DNA of 62,000 nucleotides from contig CM043969.1 of assembly GCA_014529385.2 (NCBI GenBank), positions 19,330,446 through 19,392,445 on the forward strand, read 5' to 3'. Both the position numbers and the translations under genes were made by a program. Positions within the stretch are counted from its first letter, which is position 1; each line of letters opens with the position of its first letter. Shown here piece by piece: positions 21,413-33,135 of this stretch. Source of the DNA: Adiantum capillus-veneris. Taxonomy: Eukaryota; Streptophyta; Polypodiopsida; Polypodiales; Pteridaceae. The notes below the pieces were generated by a model. That model did no database searches. It worked only from the letters and a program-made list of their open reading frames with translations, and was not told where the DNA came from.

Positions 21413-24400
21413 AACTCAATTCTCTACTAGAGTAACATATAAGTAAATGCATGTTATTCTCTCTAGGTTATGCTAGATGCATTCTATAGCATAAGCTGAT
21501 GCATCGATGTGGACATGAAAAATCATTTTTCAATCAAGGGCTTTCAAGATTGGAGTGGAAATCAATTTTTTCTTCAATGTGTGGAATGCTTCTCACATTC
21601 ATCAATCCACTCAAATTTTGCAATAAAAGAGTAGAGAGAGGTTTGGCAATAATTGCATGCATATAGATGATTCACTGATAATATCCACAATGGCCCAAAA
21701 AATCTTGTAGCTCCCTAACATTTGTAGGTCTTGGTAGAGCTACAATCACTTGAATCTTCTCACGATCTAGAGAAATGCCATTCTTGGACACAATGTGTCC
21801 TAGGATCTTTCCCTATCTTACCATGAAGACACATTTTTCTAGATTTAAGCAGATACAATATGTTTTGAACTGTTCAAAATTCTTTTTCAAGTGTTCCATA
21901 TGCTCATTTCTCAATGGATAATACAACATAATTCATCCATGTAAATATCTAAGAATTTTCTTAGATACTCCTTAACAGCAGGGCTCATTAGCCTTTGGAA
22001 CAAGGTACGTGCATTACTATTACTCTATAAGCAAATATGCCCATTTTGAACTTTCAATGGGTTGAAGGATAATTTGAGAGAAACCTTTCCCAAACACCAC
22101 GGGCTAAAGGATAAGTTGAGAGAAACCTTTCCTGAACACCACGACTAAGTATCATCAGCCTCAATTGGTCCATAGAGGCTGCAATCCTAAGTTGTGTTTA
22201 TGTCACAATATGGATTACACTGAAAATTTCCACATCTATTGATATAAATGACAAGGCTCATTTTCATTTCTTTTATATTACACATAAATAATTTTTAGGT
22301 GACTTATTAAATTATAAGAAACTCATTGCATCCAGTCTGAACATGATCGATCAAATTTCATCAAGAGCCAAACCAATGGGACACAATGATTAACTACATG
22401 GTATATTAATTGTCTGTCTTCACAGATGTTTGTTAAATTGGGTACGTCCCTTACTCTCTTTCTAACACTTTAGAGAAACATTAATTCACATTTTATGTTG
22501 TTGTGCCTTTTGTGCAACTCATTCTATCACATGACCTATAATAGGTAGGGAATAGTTATCTCTTATAGTAGCCACGTTTACTTGCTTGAGATTCACACTA
22601 TAACCTTCCATTCTTCATGGTACTACTACAATCGGTAACAACCAATTTGTGTGCTCAATCTCACATATTAACTCTATCTCTTTAAGCTTGTCTATCTTTT
22701 CCTTGATCTTCTTTGGGTGTCATTATATGTATAGGGATGCTGTCTGTGAGGCTTTGCATCACTCTTACGCTATATCATGTGTTGACAAATGTCTAGATCT
22801 ACACTCTTAAGACCTTTGTATGACCATGAAAATACATCTCTATACTCTTTGAGTGTGCTCTTCCTCTTTCATGATGTTAGTGGCAATGTATGTCGATCTC
22901 AATTCCTCTCCTGGTTCAGATAAGTCTTTGCGCTTGGCTTACTCAGGACCATCGTATGATGTCCCTGGTTCTTTAAGTTGCCACATTGGTTGTTAAACTA
23001 CTATCTTTTAATCTTGTATGGTGTATCTATTGCAATGAGAGGCTACATCATATTGATCAGTGTCAGGGCCCTCTTCATCCATTTAAGTTGTCCACCAAAC
23101 CTCTTTCCAGATTTTTTTTAATTTTTGATATTTCCATTTTACTCAATTTTTGTCTTCCTAGATGGCATCCCATTTGTGCCTTTGGTTTTTGTTTTACTTC
23201 ATTTCTTTGTGTTTTTCATCTTTTTTGAAGCAGGTCCCACAAATCTCTTAGTGATCTTGTCCTTGACACAATCCATTGCTCCTACAATCATCAAATATTG
23301 CGTTTTAATCCTCATATGAGACATAGGTCTTCCTCTCTTTTGAATTTTTTTTCTCACTTGTTTTGCATTATATCTTTCTTATCTTATGGATTTTTGGTTA
23401 GGAAAATTGTAGAAGATCACCTCTTTTTCTTTTGGTATCAGAGCTACTTGATAGCGCATCCTCGATATCTATCTCTGGAAGAGCATCATCTTTTGAATCT
23501 TGGAACTCTTTATTATTTTTGTCGCCCAAATTCTTGATGAAAATCTCATCAACTATATGTTTACACTCAACAGTTTCTTGTGTAACTAGGCCCCCAATTT
23601 TTGACCTTGATTTCATGATAACACTCACCATCTAGAAGGGTGCTATATCATAGCCCTCTTTGTCACAAATTTTTTTTGGGTTAGTATCTCATTTACATAT
23701 ACATCTAGAGTAGCCAATATCTAATCTTCTAGCCAAATTGTTTGAAAATTTCTCAACAAATGGGAGTCCTCACTGATATGCTCTCAATTTATGTTCCTTA
23801 AGTAAATTAACTTTTGGTATCTTCTTGAGCTTGAGCTCTAGTCACCAAAATACTTTTACTAGAATTGTAGGCTCATTTTTAGACCCACTCAAGTATGGAA
23901 AAATAACAATGATATTCATCATTGCCTTCCCCTTGTTATCAAGATTTTTTAGACATTCCTCAAGAGCACAAGTTATTGTGCATTCATCAAAATATCCAAG
24001 AATCTTTACACACTCACCCTTGTGTGAACAACTCCCTTCCTAATGATCACCTCCACATTCATAACACTGACGTGGTTACTGGGCTACTTATGGATTCCCC
24101 ATTGGTTGTCCTTGCCTAGAAGGATAACCCCTAGGTTTATAGTTCTATTAGCTATGAACATGAAAGTGTTCTCATCCATCATAAAATGAATTTTTGCTGC
24201 TTGCATAACATATGATGGTTGTACGCCTATACTAATCCAAGGAGGATGCCCTTCATCAACATATGCATTACTCTTGGGTTCTTTCCCATATGATTCAATT
24301 GGCTCTTCATAGTATGAACTTGGTGGTAGCATTTGTCTTCTTGTGGCTTCCTCTCTAACTTGATGTAGATCTTTACCGGAATTCTCTTGCAATGATGAAT

Positions 24401-25857
24401 AGCCAGCAAAGAGATGTTTAATTTCTTCCCTTTCATTGATGAAAGTTGAATACAATCTCTAGAAATAGACAAACAGTCTGTCTCTTCCATCTCCAATAAA
24501 ACATTGGATCACCAGGGTAAATGTGGCCACACTTTTTCAAGCATATGTTTTGAATCCCACTAGAATGTTCTCATCAAAAACATATATGTGCATTGTTGCA
24601 AAACTATTACACCACTTAAGCTTTTAGCCTAGCTACTCCAAAAAGGACCTTGCCTCCAAATCCCCTTTAGGGATGACTTGCAAGTGTTTCTATTGATTGA
24701 GTGTACATGATGATTGCTCAGTTCTCTTGAGGTAAAGGATATTTTTGAACCAACACAAATTGAGGTTTGTCTCTCCCTTGGGCTAAGTTGTTTGGGCTTT
24801 GGGGCTATTCTCAGCGGTGATGGAAATGGTTGCACCCCTGGAGGTGCATATGGCCTTGGAAGGTGACAACCAAGTTCCAGGATATGTTCTTTACCTTAAC
24901 CTATTCTCACCTTTGGAAGTACCAAACCATTATATCATTCTTGGCAAGAAACACTCGTGCTTAACCAAAGATATGGCTTTTGTAAAAAAGTCATATTAAG
25001 GGTCTAGAAGAAGTCAAGTAGTAGGAATTGATTCTACTATGTACCTCAAGACACTAGTTTAGTAAAGTCTATGGCTCTATCCTTGAGTACAAATCTCTAG
25101 ACTATTGATCAAGATCAACGCAAGGTGTAACAAAGGTGATCTTGCCTAGCCTTTATACACAATAAGTTCTCCCTTCTTTGTTCTGAGTTTCTAGATCTTT
25201 TCTCATCTTCAAGACGACGTCTTTTGATATCACAAACAAGACTAGGTTCTAGTTTTTGCTTCCCATTGTTAGATAGTTCAAGCTCAATGGGTTTATCCTC
25301 ATCAAGGAAATCTACAAAATTTGTAAGGAAAAGACTATGAAGTCTATTATTCATAGGATTACAGAGGCCTGACACAAATTATGCCACTTTGGCTTCTTGA
25401 CTCATTCCTGTTGGATCATACTTGACAAGGGTCAAGAAATGTTGATAATATGACTCCATGTCCCTAGTTCTAAGAGTACAATCAAGAAACTCATTTGTGC
25501 GATCAAAATGATAAACCTTGTTTTGATAGTTCTTCTTTAGCCGAGTATTAAGATAATCCCAAGATGTTGCATTAGGGTCGATAAATTTTTCTGTACAATG
25601 ATATCTCCACCAATGCTTGGTTGTCTTTTCCAATTTTAATTTAGCAATAATGATCTTGTTCTCTATAGACGAGAGAGCTAAACATCTATACATTCAATCC
25701 AATCCTCAAGAACTTTTCCCATATCTTTGCTATCCCCGCTAAAATTCCCAGGTTGAGACTTTTGGAGCATAGCATCAATGTTTTGATCAATGATCGTAGG
25801 CTGAGGTGCAATTGGGACATTTCCATTTACAACCACTACATTTCCTCTAGGAGGCAT
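21413..25857 (-). pseudogene. Ty3/gypsy element remnant: gag, knuckle, RT, start of RNase H (5' part)
   Basis: On the minus strand an ATG at 25857 (MPPRGNVVVV) starts a gag-like frame to about 25115, with frameshift or stop breaks near 25690 and 25378. It includes a Retrotrans_gag segment (KHWWRYHCTEKF, then RNKxY). A damaged CCHC-like knuckle (CYECGGDH) lies near 24050-24080. RT sense starts near 22720 (EKIDKLKEIELICEIEHTNW) and continues near 21800-21690 (HIVSKNGISLDREKI). RNase H begins near 21500 (VHIDASAYAIE). The core RT active-site region is not recognisable, so part of RT seems deleted. It resembles the large gypsy element at the right of the window in its RNase H/linker wording. Confidence 0.7.
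22059..22142. repeat. 42-bp tandem duplication
   Basis: Units starting at 22059 and 22101 share AGAGAAACCTTTCC and AACACCAC. They lie in the RT part of the decayed gypsy element. Confidence 0.8.
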
Positions 25858-26013
25858 TTTTATTGAGTGCACCATATTAACCAAAATTACACACCAATGT
25901 TTTAATCAATGATCGTAGGCTGAGGTGAAATTGGACATTGGCATTTACAACCAGTACATTTCCTCTAAGAGGCATGTTTATCTAGTGCACCATATTAACC
26001 AAGATTACACTTA
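25776..26013. repeat. 119-bp tandem duplication over the gag start of the gypsy remnant
   Basis: CAATGTTTTGATCAATGATC begins at 25776 and its near copy at 25895. Both copies carry the complement of an ATG-CC start region (GGAGGCAT / AGAGGCAT). Confidence 0.85.
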
Positions 26014-26859
26014 CTATAATATATCCTATTTTGTCTTAAAGTCTCTCTTTAAAAAATTAAAGCTGACAATTGAGAATACGATAAGAGAGAAGGAAATAAT
26101 AATAAATAGATTAAATCAATTCTACATCGCAAACTTTTTGTGGTTCAAAAAATTTAGACTGCCCTTACTACCTAGAATGTGAAGAGTATCCTCACCATCC
26201 TCATGTGCTCAAAAGTCATTTCTGACACTTAGAAAGAATGAAGTTGAAGATAAACAACATATTTTTGGGTAAGCCGGTTTTGACCTCCGAAGCACTCTAT
26301 AGCTTCCGTAGAATGTGCTCTATCTACTCCTATGGTCAAAAAATAGTTTTGATGCATGTATGGTGCGTAAGGAATTAAAATAGATCATAAATAGACACGA
26401 CCAAAAATACAACTTCATTGCAAGAGAACCACACAGAATGGAAGAGCTTTCACCTACGAGCACGTTGGTATGCTTGGATTTGAAATGCCACTCCACACGA
26501 GGGAGACACAAAAGATTGAAATAGTAGAGGGCTCACAAAACAATACTGCAACATACGCTCACTTTTATTATCCAAAAACTTAGGTCAAAAGTTACAAAAG
26601 ATTGGCTTTTATACCATAGCCAAGGTTTAAGAAATGGAACCTTAACTAAATGGCTCAATAATAAGGATAGGGACCACAAAGAGATACAAATTTGAAAGCA
26701 CCTAGCCATTTGCATTCTTTTGGCAATCAATTGTACTGATTCAACAAGTTTGGACTTTACTAGATTTCAAATTAATAAATGATGTTTTAATACAATAAGT
26801 GGGGATAAAAAATGATAATCATGTTTGTGTTAGTTGAGCAACTAATCTCCTTGCCTTTG
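26014..26859. other. Unassigned AT-rich region
   Basis: Upstream (right) of the minus-strand gypsy gag, so leader or 5' LTR sequence would be expected here. I could not identify a PBS or an LTR copy. No convincing coding sequence. Confidence 0.3.
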
Positions 26860-27121
26860 TTGTCCATGACACAGCTACTTAGGGTGCTAAGTAGTGGTCG
26901 GGCTTCCTTGCTTTAGTCTACTTCAGGTGCTGCTCCAATCCTTGTTGGTACTTGAGTCACCATTCTTTATCTCTAGTGGACATGACTGAATTGTCCATGA
27001 CATAGCCACTTAGGGTGCTAAGTAGTGATCGGGCTTCCATGCTTTAGTCCGCTTTAGGTGCTTCTTCAATCCTTGTTGGTACCTGAGCCACCAATCTTTA
27101 TCTCTAGTGGACATGAGCTGC
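26860..27121. repeat. 131-bp tandem duplication
   Basis: TTGTCCATGACA at 26860 and 26991 starts two similar 131-bp units (shared CTTAGGGTGCTAAGTAGT and TTTATCTCTAGTGGACATGA). Confidence 0.88.
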
Positions 27122-27173
27122 ATGATAATCTAATTCTTGTGCTCAATGGTTGAGTATCCCACAAAGAGAGCTC

Positions 27174-28416
27174 TTAAATTGGTGATGATTGGGCCGAATA
27201 TCTTACTACTATAAGTGAAGAAACCCATATAGAAGGCCTCTTCAAATGTCTGCATGTAGTAGGAGGGTAAGAAAATAGTACATTGGTGGAAAATCCATAG
27301 AGCACCTCCTCTGATGGTTTCTCTGACAAGTCATAGCACAAGCCTTGATTGGCCTCAAGGAATGACATACATTTGGCATCTATCTGTTTAGCTCGATGGA
27401 ATGTCTGTAAATAGGTGAGAAGCATTTTAGAAATTTTAACCAACATAATGCAAGCCAAATCTGGTATCCCTCAAAAAAGATGTATCGTTGATGAGAATTC
27501 TCCACCATATAATCTTTGGTTGGCTTTCCATTTGATGATGGTGGGAATCGTGGGTAATTGAGCCAGGTTGGTTGCTTTGTTTGATAATGGACCCTTGGGA
27601 CTAGGCATTGCACTAGATCTTGCTTTATTTCTATTGGTGCATTAGTATAGATATTCAAATACATTGGATACTGGTTCTCAGCCAAATGCCGTGTCACTTA
27701 GGATGTACCATTGTTGGATTGGTAGCGATCTCTTTGAGTAGCCTTTCTTTAATTTTCAGCACTTCAAACTTGATTAGTAGGTAGGGGAGAGCTTGTTGAT
27801 GCCACTCTTCATTGATATTATCCATTGCTAGTAGGTAGGGGAGAGCTTGCTGATGCCACTCTTCATTGATATTATCCCTTGTTAGAAGGTTGACATTGAT
27901 TTCATGAGAAATCCTCTCCTCCCACTACATGACCTCCTTCCATACTTTTCAATTTTGTCTTCTACTTGATTTTTAAGAAATATTTCTTCTTCTGCGGCCG
28001 GCTAAGCTTGTTGTAGGTGCAAAGGGGCCAGCTTCTTCTTGTGTAACCACAATCTCAGAGAGACTTTCTTCTGTGGTTAGTATTTCTTCAAAATTCATGA
28101 ACTATAAAGTGTATGTATCTCCCATAGTAGTCTCTGGTTGATCCTCCCCAGAGGTGGATGCATGAGCTTTCATGCCCTCTTGAGCTTTTCTAAGCTCCTC
28201 CTTGAGATGTGGTATCTCCCTTTGATAGCCTTCTTCTCTTTGCATAAATTCAAGGGATAGTTCTTGGTGTTGCATTTGTTCAAGCTTGACTTTCGTTTCC
28301 AGCCCTTTATACTTTTACGGAAGGGCTTTGTATGCTTCATCAGTATTTTGCAATGTCACCACCGTGGTATTTGTCTACAGTTGATTCAGTAGCCGAGTCT
28401 ACTCTTGGCATCAAGA
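27174..28416 (-). pseudogene. Degenerate gene of unknown family, 3' part
   Basis: Minus-strand coding sense continues leftwards from the insertion at 28422. A charged, leucine-spaced coiled-coil-like stretch comes first (KLEQMQHQELSLEFMQREEG, then HLKEELRKAQEGMKAH at about 28190-28270). A segment that includes a 54-bp tandem duplication follows at 27776-27883. After that comes a globular-looking stretch at 27697-27174 in two frames (YPRFPPSSNGKPTKDYMVEN, then SFLEANQGLCYDLSEKPSEE). Several stops and shifts are present. I do not recognise the family. It resembles transposon-associated proteins of plants only in general composition. Confidence 0.5.
27776..27883. repeat. 54-bp tandem duplication
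   Basis: AGTAGGTAGGGGAGAGCTTG at 27776 and 27830. The 54-bp period keeps the reading frame (a repeated NINEEWHQQALPYLL on the minus strand). Confidence 0.88.
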
Positions 28417-29136
28417 CTCACTGTAAGGTCTCTGCCACCCTTGGAAAGGGGATTCCCATGTAATGGAATACATATCATGCCATTTTGGTCGTAAACAAAA
28501 AGTTACTATTTTTGGCAGTTTTTCTAGCTTTGATGAGCCAATGTTAAATATATTATTGTAAGATTTTCAAAAATAAAATTTTTAATTTTTTTATCATTTT
28601 TGTTCAAAAATACAAAGTTTTGAGGTGCTTACACCCACCTAGACGCGACCGTCTCGTCTAAATTTATCCCGTCCTGAATTTTCATAAAAATAGCTTTCTG
28701 TCTCAAAAACTACTAACCATAGCAGGTGTGTGCATCTGAAACCTTAGTCTGTCTTCCTCCAGATCGTCCTTTAATAGCAAGTTTCAAAATTGAATTCTGA
28801 CAAGCCAAGCTCACTTTAGACAATTAAATTTCATCCTAATGTTAATAAATTAAATCCTAAGCCTAAGGTATGCATGTGCATGAGCATGTATGTGCATGTG
28901 TATGTATGGGTATGTGTATGTATGACCATAAATGACCCACGGCCATAGCCCATCTCTTATGGTATGTTGACCCTAAGCATGGGTAAGTACATGAGGTGTA
29001 TCACTCAATTGGGTAAAAGGGGACACCTATAGTGGTAAGTGAGAGGCTTGTGACACCTCTAATCCTTCATTTGGCAAGAGGGGGCAAGCAAGGGAGGTAT
29101 GGGCATGCCTTGAACCTCAAGCAACCTCCAAACCCC

Positions 29137-29144
29137 TATATAAA
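29137..29144 (+). promoter_or_regulatory. TATA box of element 2 5' LTR
   Basis: TATATAAA in the context CCCCTATATAAAGGCC, about 715 nt inside the LTR and 735 nt upstream of the ATG-led exon. Confidence 0.65.
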
Positions 29145-29877
29145 GGCCATTCACACTCAATTTTGGACACACTTGAACACACTTGGGAGAAGGGAGCTCT
29201 ACTGCTGTGGCAATTAACATGGTGGCTTCTACATCAAAGCTTTCAGAGAATAATACCTCCAAAGCACATTGGGGTAATGTAAATCTATTTTTTAATCAAG
29301 CTATTATCAATCTCTTCTCTCAATTGGAATCCTTTCTAGCTTCATCCATACATTATCATTCAATTGGAATCCTTTCCACTTGCTATCATATTGCCATTCA
29401 ATTGGAATCCTTTCCAATTGCTACTCTACTGTCAAATGCTATACTCTTATTTACCTATCTTCAATTGTAAATCAACAATTATTATATCTATTTTAGGTCA
29501 TTTCTCTACATTACAAAGTAATGAAGCTCTCACCCTCAATTACATAATTGATTGTGTTGGCTGCATGCACAATTCTTCATCAATGTAACCTAAATATTTG
29601 CCTGAATTAGCTAAGCATTTTCAAGAATTGTCCAACAATAATGATGGATTTTTTTTGCAAGTATATATAAGTGTTTAATCATGAGATTAGTGCATAAATG
29701 GATGGTGTGAATGAGTATTTTCTATTAGACCTTACATAAAATTTCTTGTCTACCATAAACATAAATCATTGGAATAGAAGTGTAAGAATAGATGAAATTA
29801 ACATTCCATCAACCTTATTATCAAATTGGTTTTTGCACAATTAGTTCTTACACATTTTCAAGTTAGTTAGAGACAAA

Positions 29878-30015
29878 ATGGCCCCAAAAAGGACCCGTGT
29901 TAGCGAGACTCACAATGATGAGGCTGGCACTAGACGAGAAGCTGATAAAGGAAAAAGAATTGCCTTGGAGGATGTGCCACCAAACTCGCCAGGCAATGGT
30001 CCTACATTAGACAAG
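29878..30015 (+). CDS. Putative LTR-encoded first exon of gag (element 2)
   Basis: ATG at 29878 opens 46 codons beginning MAPKRTR, then a K/R/E-rich peptide. It ends at GACAAG followed by GTTGGA, where the element 1 exon has GAAGAG followed by GTAGAT. The acceptor TAG/GTACC at 32018/32019 opens the gag frame in the same phase. Unspliced, the frame stops at 30061-30063. The similarity of the start (MAP-KRTR), the donor position and the acceptor between two subfamilies supports function. The GTTGGA donor is weaker than usual; GTTAAGTA at 30030 is an alternative. Confidence 0.5.
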
Positions 30016-30326
30016 GTTGGAATTAATTTTGTTAAGTATTTGCATTCATTGCATAGACGATAGAGTAGAAAAAGGGAAAACGATCTCTATGGATCATAAA
30101 ACCATCACAAATTACGGCATATGTTTTATATAATTTTCTTTGAAGAGTGAAATATTGTTTGGAAAGTAATATGTTTGCTCGTAGGAAAGAAATGTTTGCC
30201 TAGTAGAAGAACTCTCGAACCTTCTTCATTCAAAATCCTATACTGATATAGTCAAAACTCCCTTTGATATCCAGGGAGGAGAGCTTAACGGAGTGAATGC
30301 TAAAGCAGTGCATATGGTTGCACACA

Positions 30327-30425
30327 TCTTGCGGCTTGGTGCCCATAATGGAAGATAGTACTTGCAGGTTGTTGCCTAGATTGCAAGTTAGTTGCTGCGG
30401 GTTGGTGCCCAGATTGCAGGAAAAT
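30327..30425 (+). repeat. Minisatellite in the element 2 LTR leader
   Basis: About three ~38-bp units containing GCGG(C/G)TTGGTGCCCA and GATTGCA. They occupy the same place in the LTR as the unrelated 29-bp repeats of the solo LTR. Confidence 0.65.
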
Positions 30426-31100
30426 TTAGTTGTATGGGCAACTAAAGACAGCGAGAGAAATAAACTCTCGCCAAGAGGAGTGAAATCTTGGGGTTGGGAT
30501 ATTTTAATGAAGAAGGATCGTATGTTGTTTTTCTTCTAGAAGGATTGTCTTGGTGCCGATTTGTGAAATTGGTTGAAGGGTTGTCTTAATGAACTTGTGA
30601 TGGAAACCCAAAAAAGGAACTTTGTGTATGAACAATCATGTGGAAGTAATTAGAAAACAAGCAGAACAAAGTGTGAGTGTGGGGGTGGAAAGTGGGGACT
30701 GGCTCAGGTTGCCAGTCATGGATGGGTGGTCTTGATTAGTCGAGAAACTCTCCTCTCCCTCTTGTAGAAGAGCAAACTAGAGACTCATTGTGCCAAGAGT
30801 CGAGAATTCCAATTGTGTGTGCCTCTGAAAGTATGGGGAAAAAGGCAATTGGGGTTTCTCTCTCTCTCTGAAGGTGAGAATTAGGAACGTCATAGTATTG
30901 TAACAGTTCACACTTTCCTTGCAAGACAGGGCTAGGAATCCTTTTTAATGGTTTGGACTCAAGTTACTCGGTGACGAGATCCTGTCCATTAGAATCTTGT
31001 TTATATTGACTATGTTTTCTCAATCGAATAGGGCCTAGCAACGTGTCAGGTGCCCTCCTATTGCCAAAAGGTAATGGTATCGGGGAGGGGACCTCACACG

Positions 31101-31112
31101 TGGTATCAGAGC
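31101..31112 (+). other. Primer-binding site of element 2
   Basis: TGGTATCAGAGC, two bases after the LTR end at 31098. Confidence 0.92.
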
Positions 31113-31201
31113 CTAGGTTAGGAAACTGGAAAATTTGACATTGTTTGAAAAATTTGGAAAAATGAATTGGAAACTTAAAGTTCAAGAACTCACCAGCATC
31201 G

Positions 31202-31761
31202 ATGTTTCAGGAAGATGCTGACGCTGAGTATCGCAAGTTCAAATCCTTTGAGATAATGTATTGTGAGGCTTGTCGCTCTTCAAATTTTGCTTTTCCATGC
31301 AACATGATGAAGTTTTGATGAAGGATTTTACTCCTCCATCAACAAGAATCCAAAGGGGATGGGAACTTGCATGGGACTGCGATGGTGGCATCTTCTACAT
31401 CAATGTGAAGAAGATCGGATGCCTCTCTTCTGATCTAAAGAAGCTTTGGTGGGGGGAAGAGCTACGAGTGATTTAGCTTTATTACTTCCTTGGCACTACT
31501 AGAGATGACTACACTGTTATCTCAGAAGATTTCCTTGACATGACCTTAAACGAATGGGTTTTTAATCAAGTGGTAAAGGTGATCCCTAGCTATAGGATCA
31601 AACCCATGTCTGTCCCTGATATCTTTCCTAAAAATAAAAGTCTTGTATTTTATGAACCCCACAAAGATGTGTATAAGAGCTACTATTCAAATGAAATAGT
31701 AGATTCCAAGAAACTCTCCACAAATACCTATCGACTATACCACATGTCCCTGGAAATCTAG
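31202..31761 (+). pseudogene. Coding-like insert of unknown origin inside element 2
   Basis: Between the PBS and gag. The frame at 31202 reads MFQEDADAEYRKFKSFEIMY, then a cysteine pair (CEAC). After a shift near 31300-31310 the frame at 31303 continues to 31761 with a single stop at 31474-31476. It reads RIQRGWELAWDCDGGIFYIN, then KKLWWGEELRVI, and after the stop DFLDMTLNEWVFNQVVKV. Composition is that of a globular protein, about 185 codons, unlike gag. GWELAW..DG.IFYI recalls a WW-domain-like strand pattern, but I do not claim it. Sequence at 31762-31900 is AT-rich with AATAAA near 31876, as in a plant 3' UTR. Element 1 lacks this insert. A captured host transcript fragment is the favoured reading. 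Confidence 0.5.
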
Positions 31762-32018
31762 CTTTGAGAATCATCTAGTTTTTAGTAAATCCAACCTTTG
31801 TACATATCATGATAGAAGAAAAAGATGCTCATCTAGCTTCTCAATGAGATCCCAACTTTGTATATATCTTGATATAAATAAAGTTAGGGCATCTTGAACT
31901 TAGTGAAGTTAGTTGCGTTAAATTTATTTATTTTTTGTCTTGAGTTGTGGAAGTTTAAAGCACTTGATATAGCGTTACGTCTTTAAATCAAACCATCGAC
32001 AAGTGTATTATTGCGTAG

Positions 32019-32868
32019 GTACCATCAAATGCTTTGCATACGGCCCTACAAGAGAAAAAACTTCTCCTGAAACAAGCCCAACCACCCACATTCAAAGGCG
32101 AGGGAGCCCATGTCGAGCGTGATGCTGAAGCCTGGATCGAGGCAATGGAAGACTATTTCGAAGCTGCAGGAACAAGGCAATGGAAGACTATTTTGAACCC
32201 AACCTATAAACCAAACTATGCTCGCAATGTTTCGTCTTGCTGGCGATGCAAAAATATGATGGAAACAACATTGCAAGGACTTGGGTGTTTAGGATCTTCC
32301 CAGTCTTGGGAGGAAATTAAAGAAGCTGTTACAGCACGATATCTTCCACCTGCTCATCGTGATGCCAAAATGAATTAATTATTTGCTCTAAAACAGTTAT
32401 CTTTATCGGTGGGAGAGTACTACTCCAAATTTTTTATTTTGCGAAGATATGCCCCAAAAATGTCTACTCAACAAACAGGTAGCACGGTTCTGTCAAGGGT
32501 TGAATCAACTGCTGGATACTCGTCTTGAAGCAATGAGACCCATGTCACTTCAGGACGCTCTCTTAAGGGCAACACCTCTGGCTAAAGAAATGTCCACGAA
32601 TCAGGGGTTAGAAGACTTTAGAAATAAAAGGGACAGGCCCAAAAATTGGAGCCCTAGACCTACTAATCAAACTTATCACCCTTGCCTTGTAGCAGTCGCA
32701 ACTACAACAGCTCAACTTGAGCATCTTGATGTTTGTTATTATGAGTGTAATGAGATAGGACATTATAGGAACATGCGTCCCGGAAGAAGTGTAGCAACTA
32801 CTGCAAATGCAACTCTTATAGAACCAAATAGTAGAAGCCATGTTCGTCGTGGAGGAAGGAACATATGA
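32019..32868 (+). pseudogene. Gag of element 2, broken
   Basis: From the putative acceptor at 32019 the frame reads VPSNALHTALQEKKLLLKQA and then the same ERDAEAWIEAMEDYFEAAGT core as element 1. A small local duplication lies near 32160-32195 (CAAGGCAATGGAAGACTATT twice). A stop follows at 32376-32378, and the frame changes near 32450. The knuckle region (CYYECNEIGHYRNM) has an extra residue and lacks the last cysteine, so it could not bind zinc normally. RGG-rich tail ends at a stop near 32868. Confidence 0.8.
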
Positions 32869-33096
32869 AGAGGACGTGGAAGAGGAGCGATGGCTCAAAC
32901 TCATGCCATTATTATGGAAGAGCCAACAGTAGGAGACCTAGCTAATGAGAGAGTAATTTTTCAACCTTGAAACTTAGAAAGGAAGCTTAGGAACATAAGC
33001 GTCATTAAACACCTCGTCAAATAGTAAGATTTACATGAAGAAGATGCAACTTGGGAAGATGAAACATCTCTCCTTAAAGATCATACGGACATACCT

Positions 33097-33135
33097 TTGA
33101 GATGAGGACATCTCAATTTTTCAAGTTGGGGAGAA
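33097..33135 (+). other. Palindrome plus polypurine tract (element 2)
   Basis: TTGAGATG-AGGA-CATCTCAA at 33097-33116, then GTTGGGGAGAA to the 3' LTR. Same layout as 4501-4540 in element 1. Confidence 0.75.

Larger units (their letters stand above)
28422..31098 (+). repeat. 5' LTR of element 2
   Basis: 2677 bp. TATATAAA box at 29137-29144, ATG-led exon at 29878-30015, minisatellite near 30327-30425. Confidence 0.92.

Noticed and set aside
22986-23319. Phenylalanine-rich, membrane-like plus-strand ORFs
   Set aside because: Antisense to the decayed minus-strand gypsy element; hydrophobicity comes from T-rich sequence.
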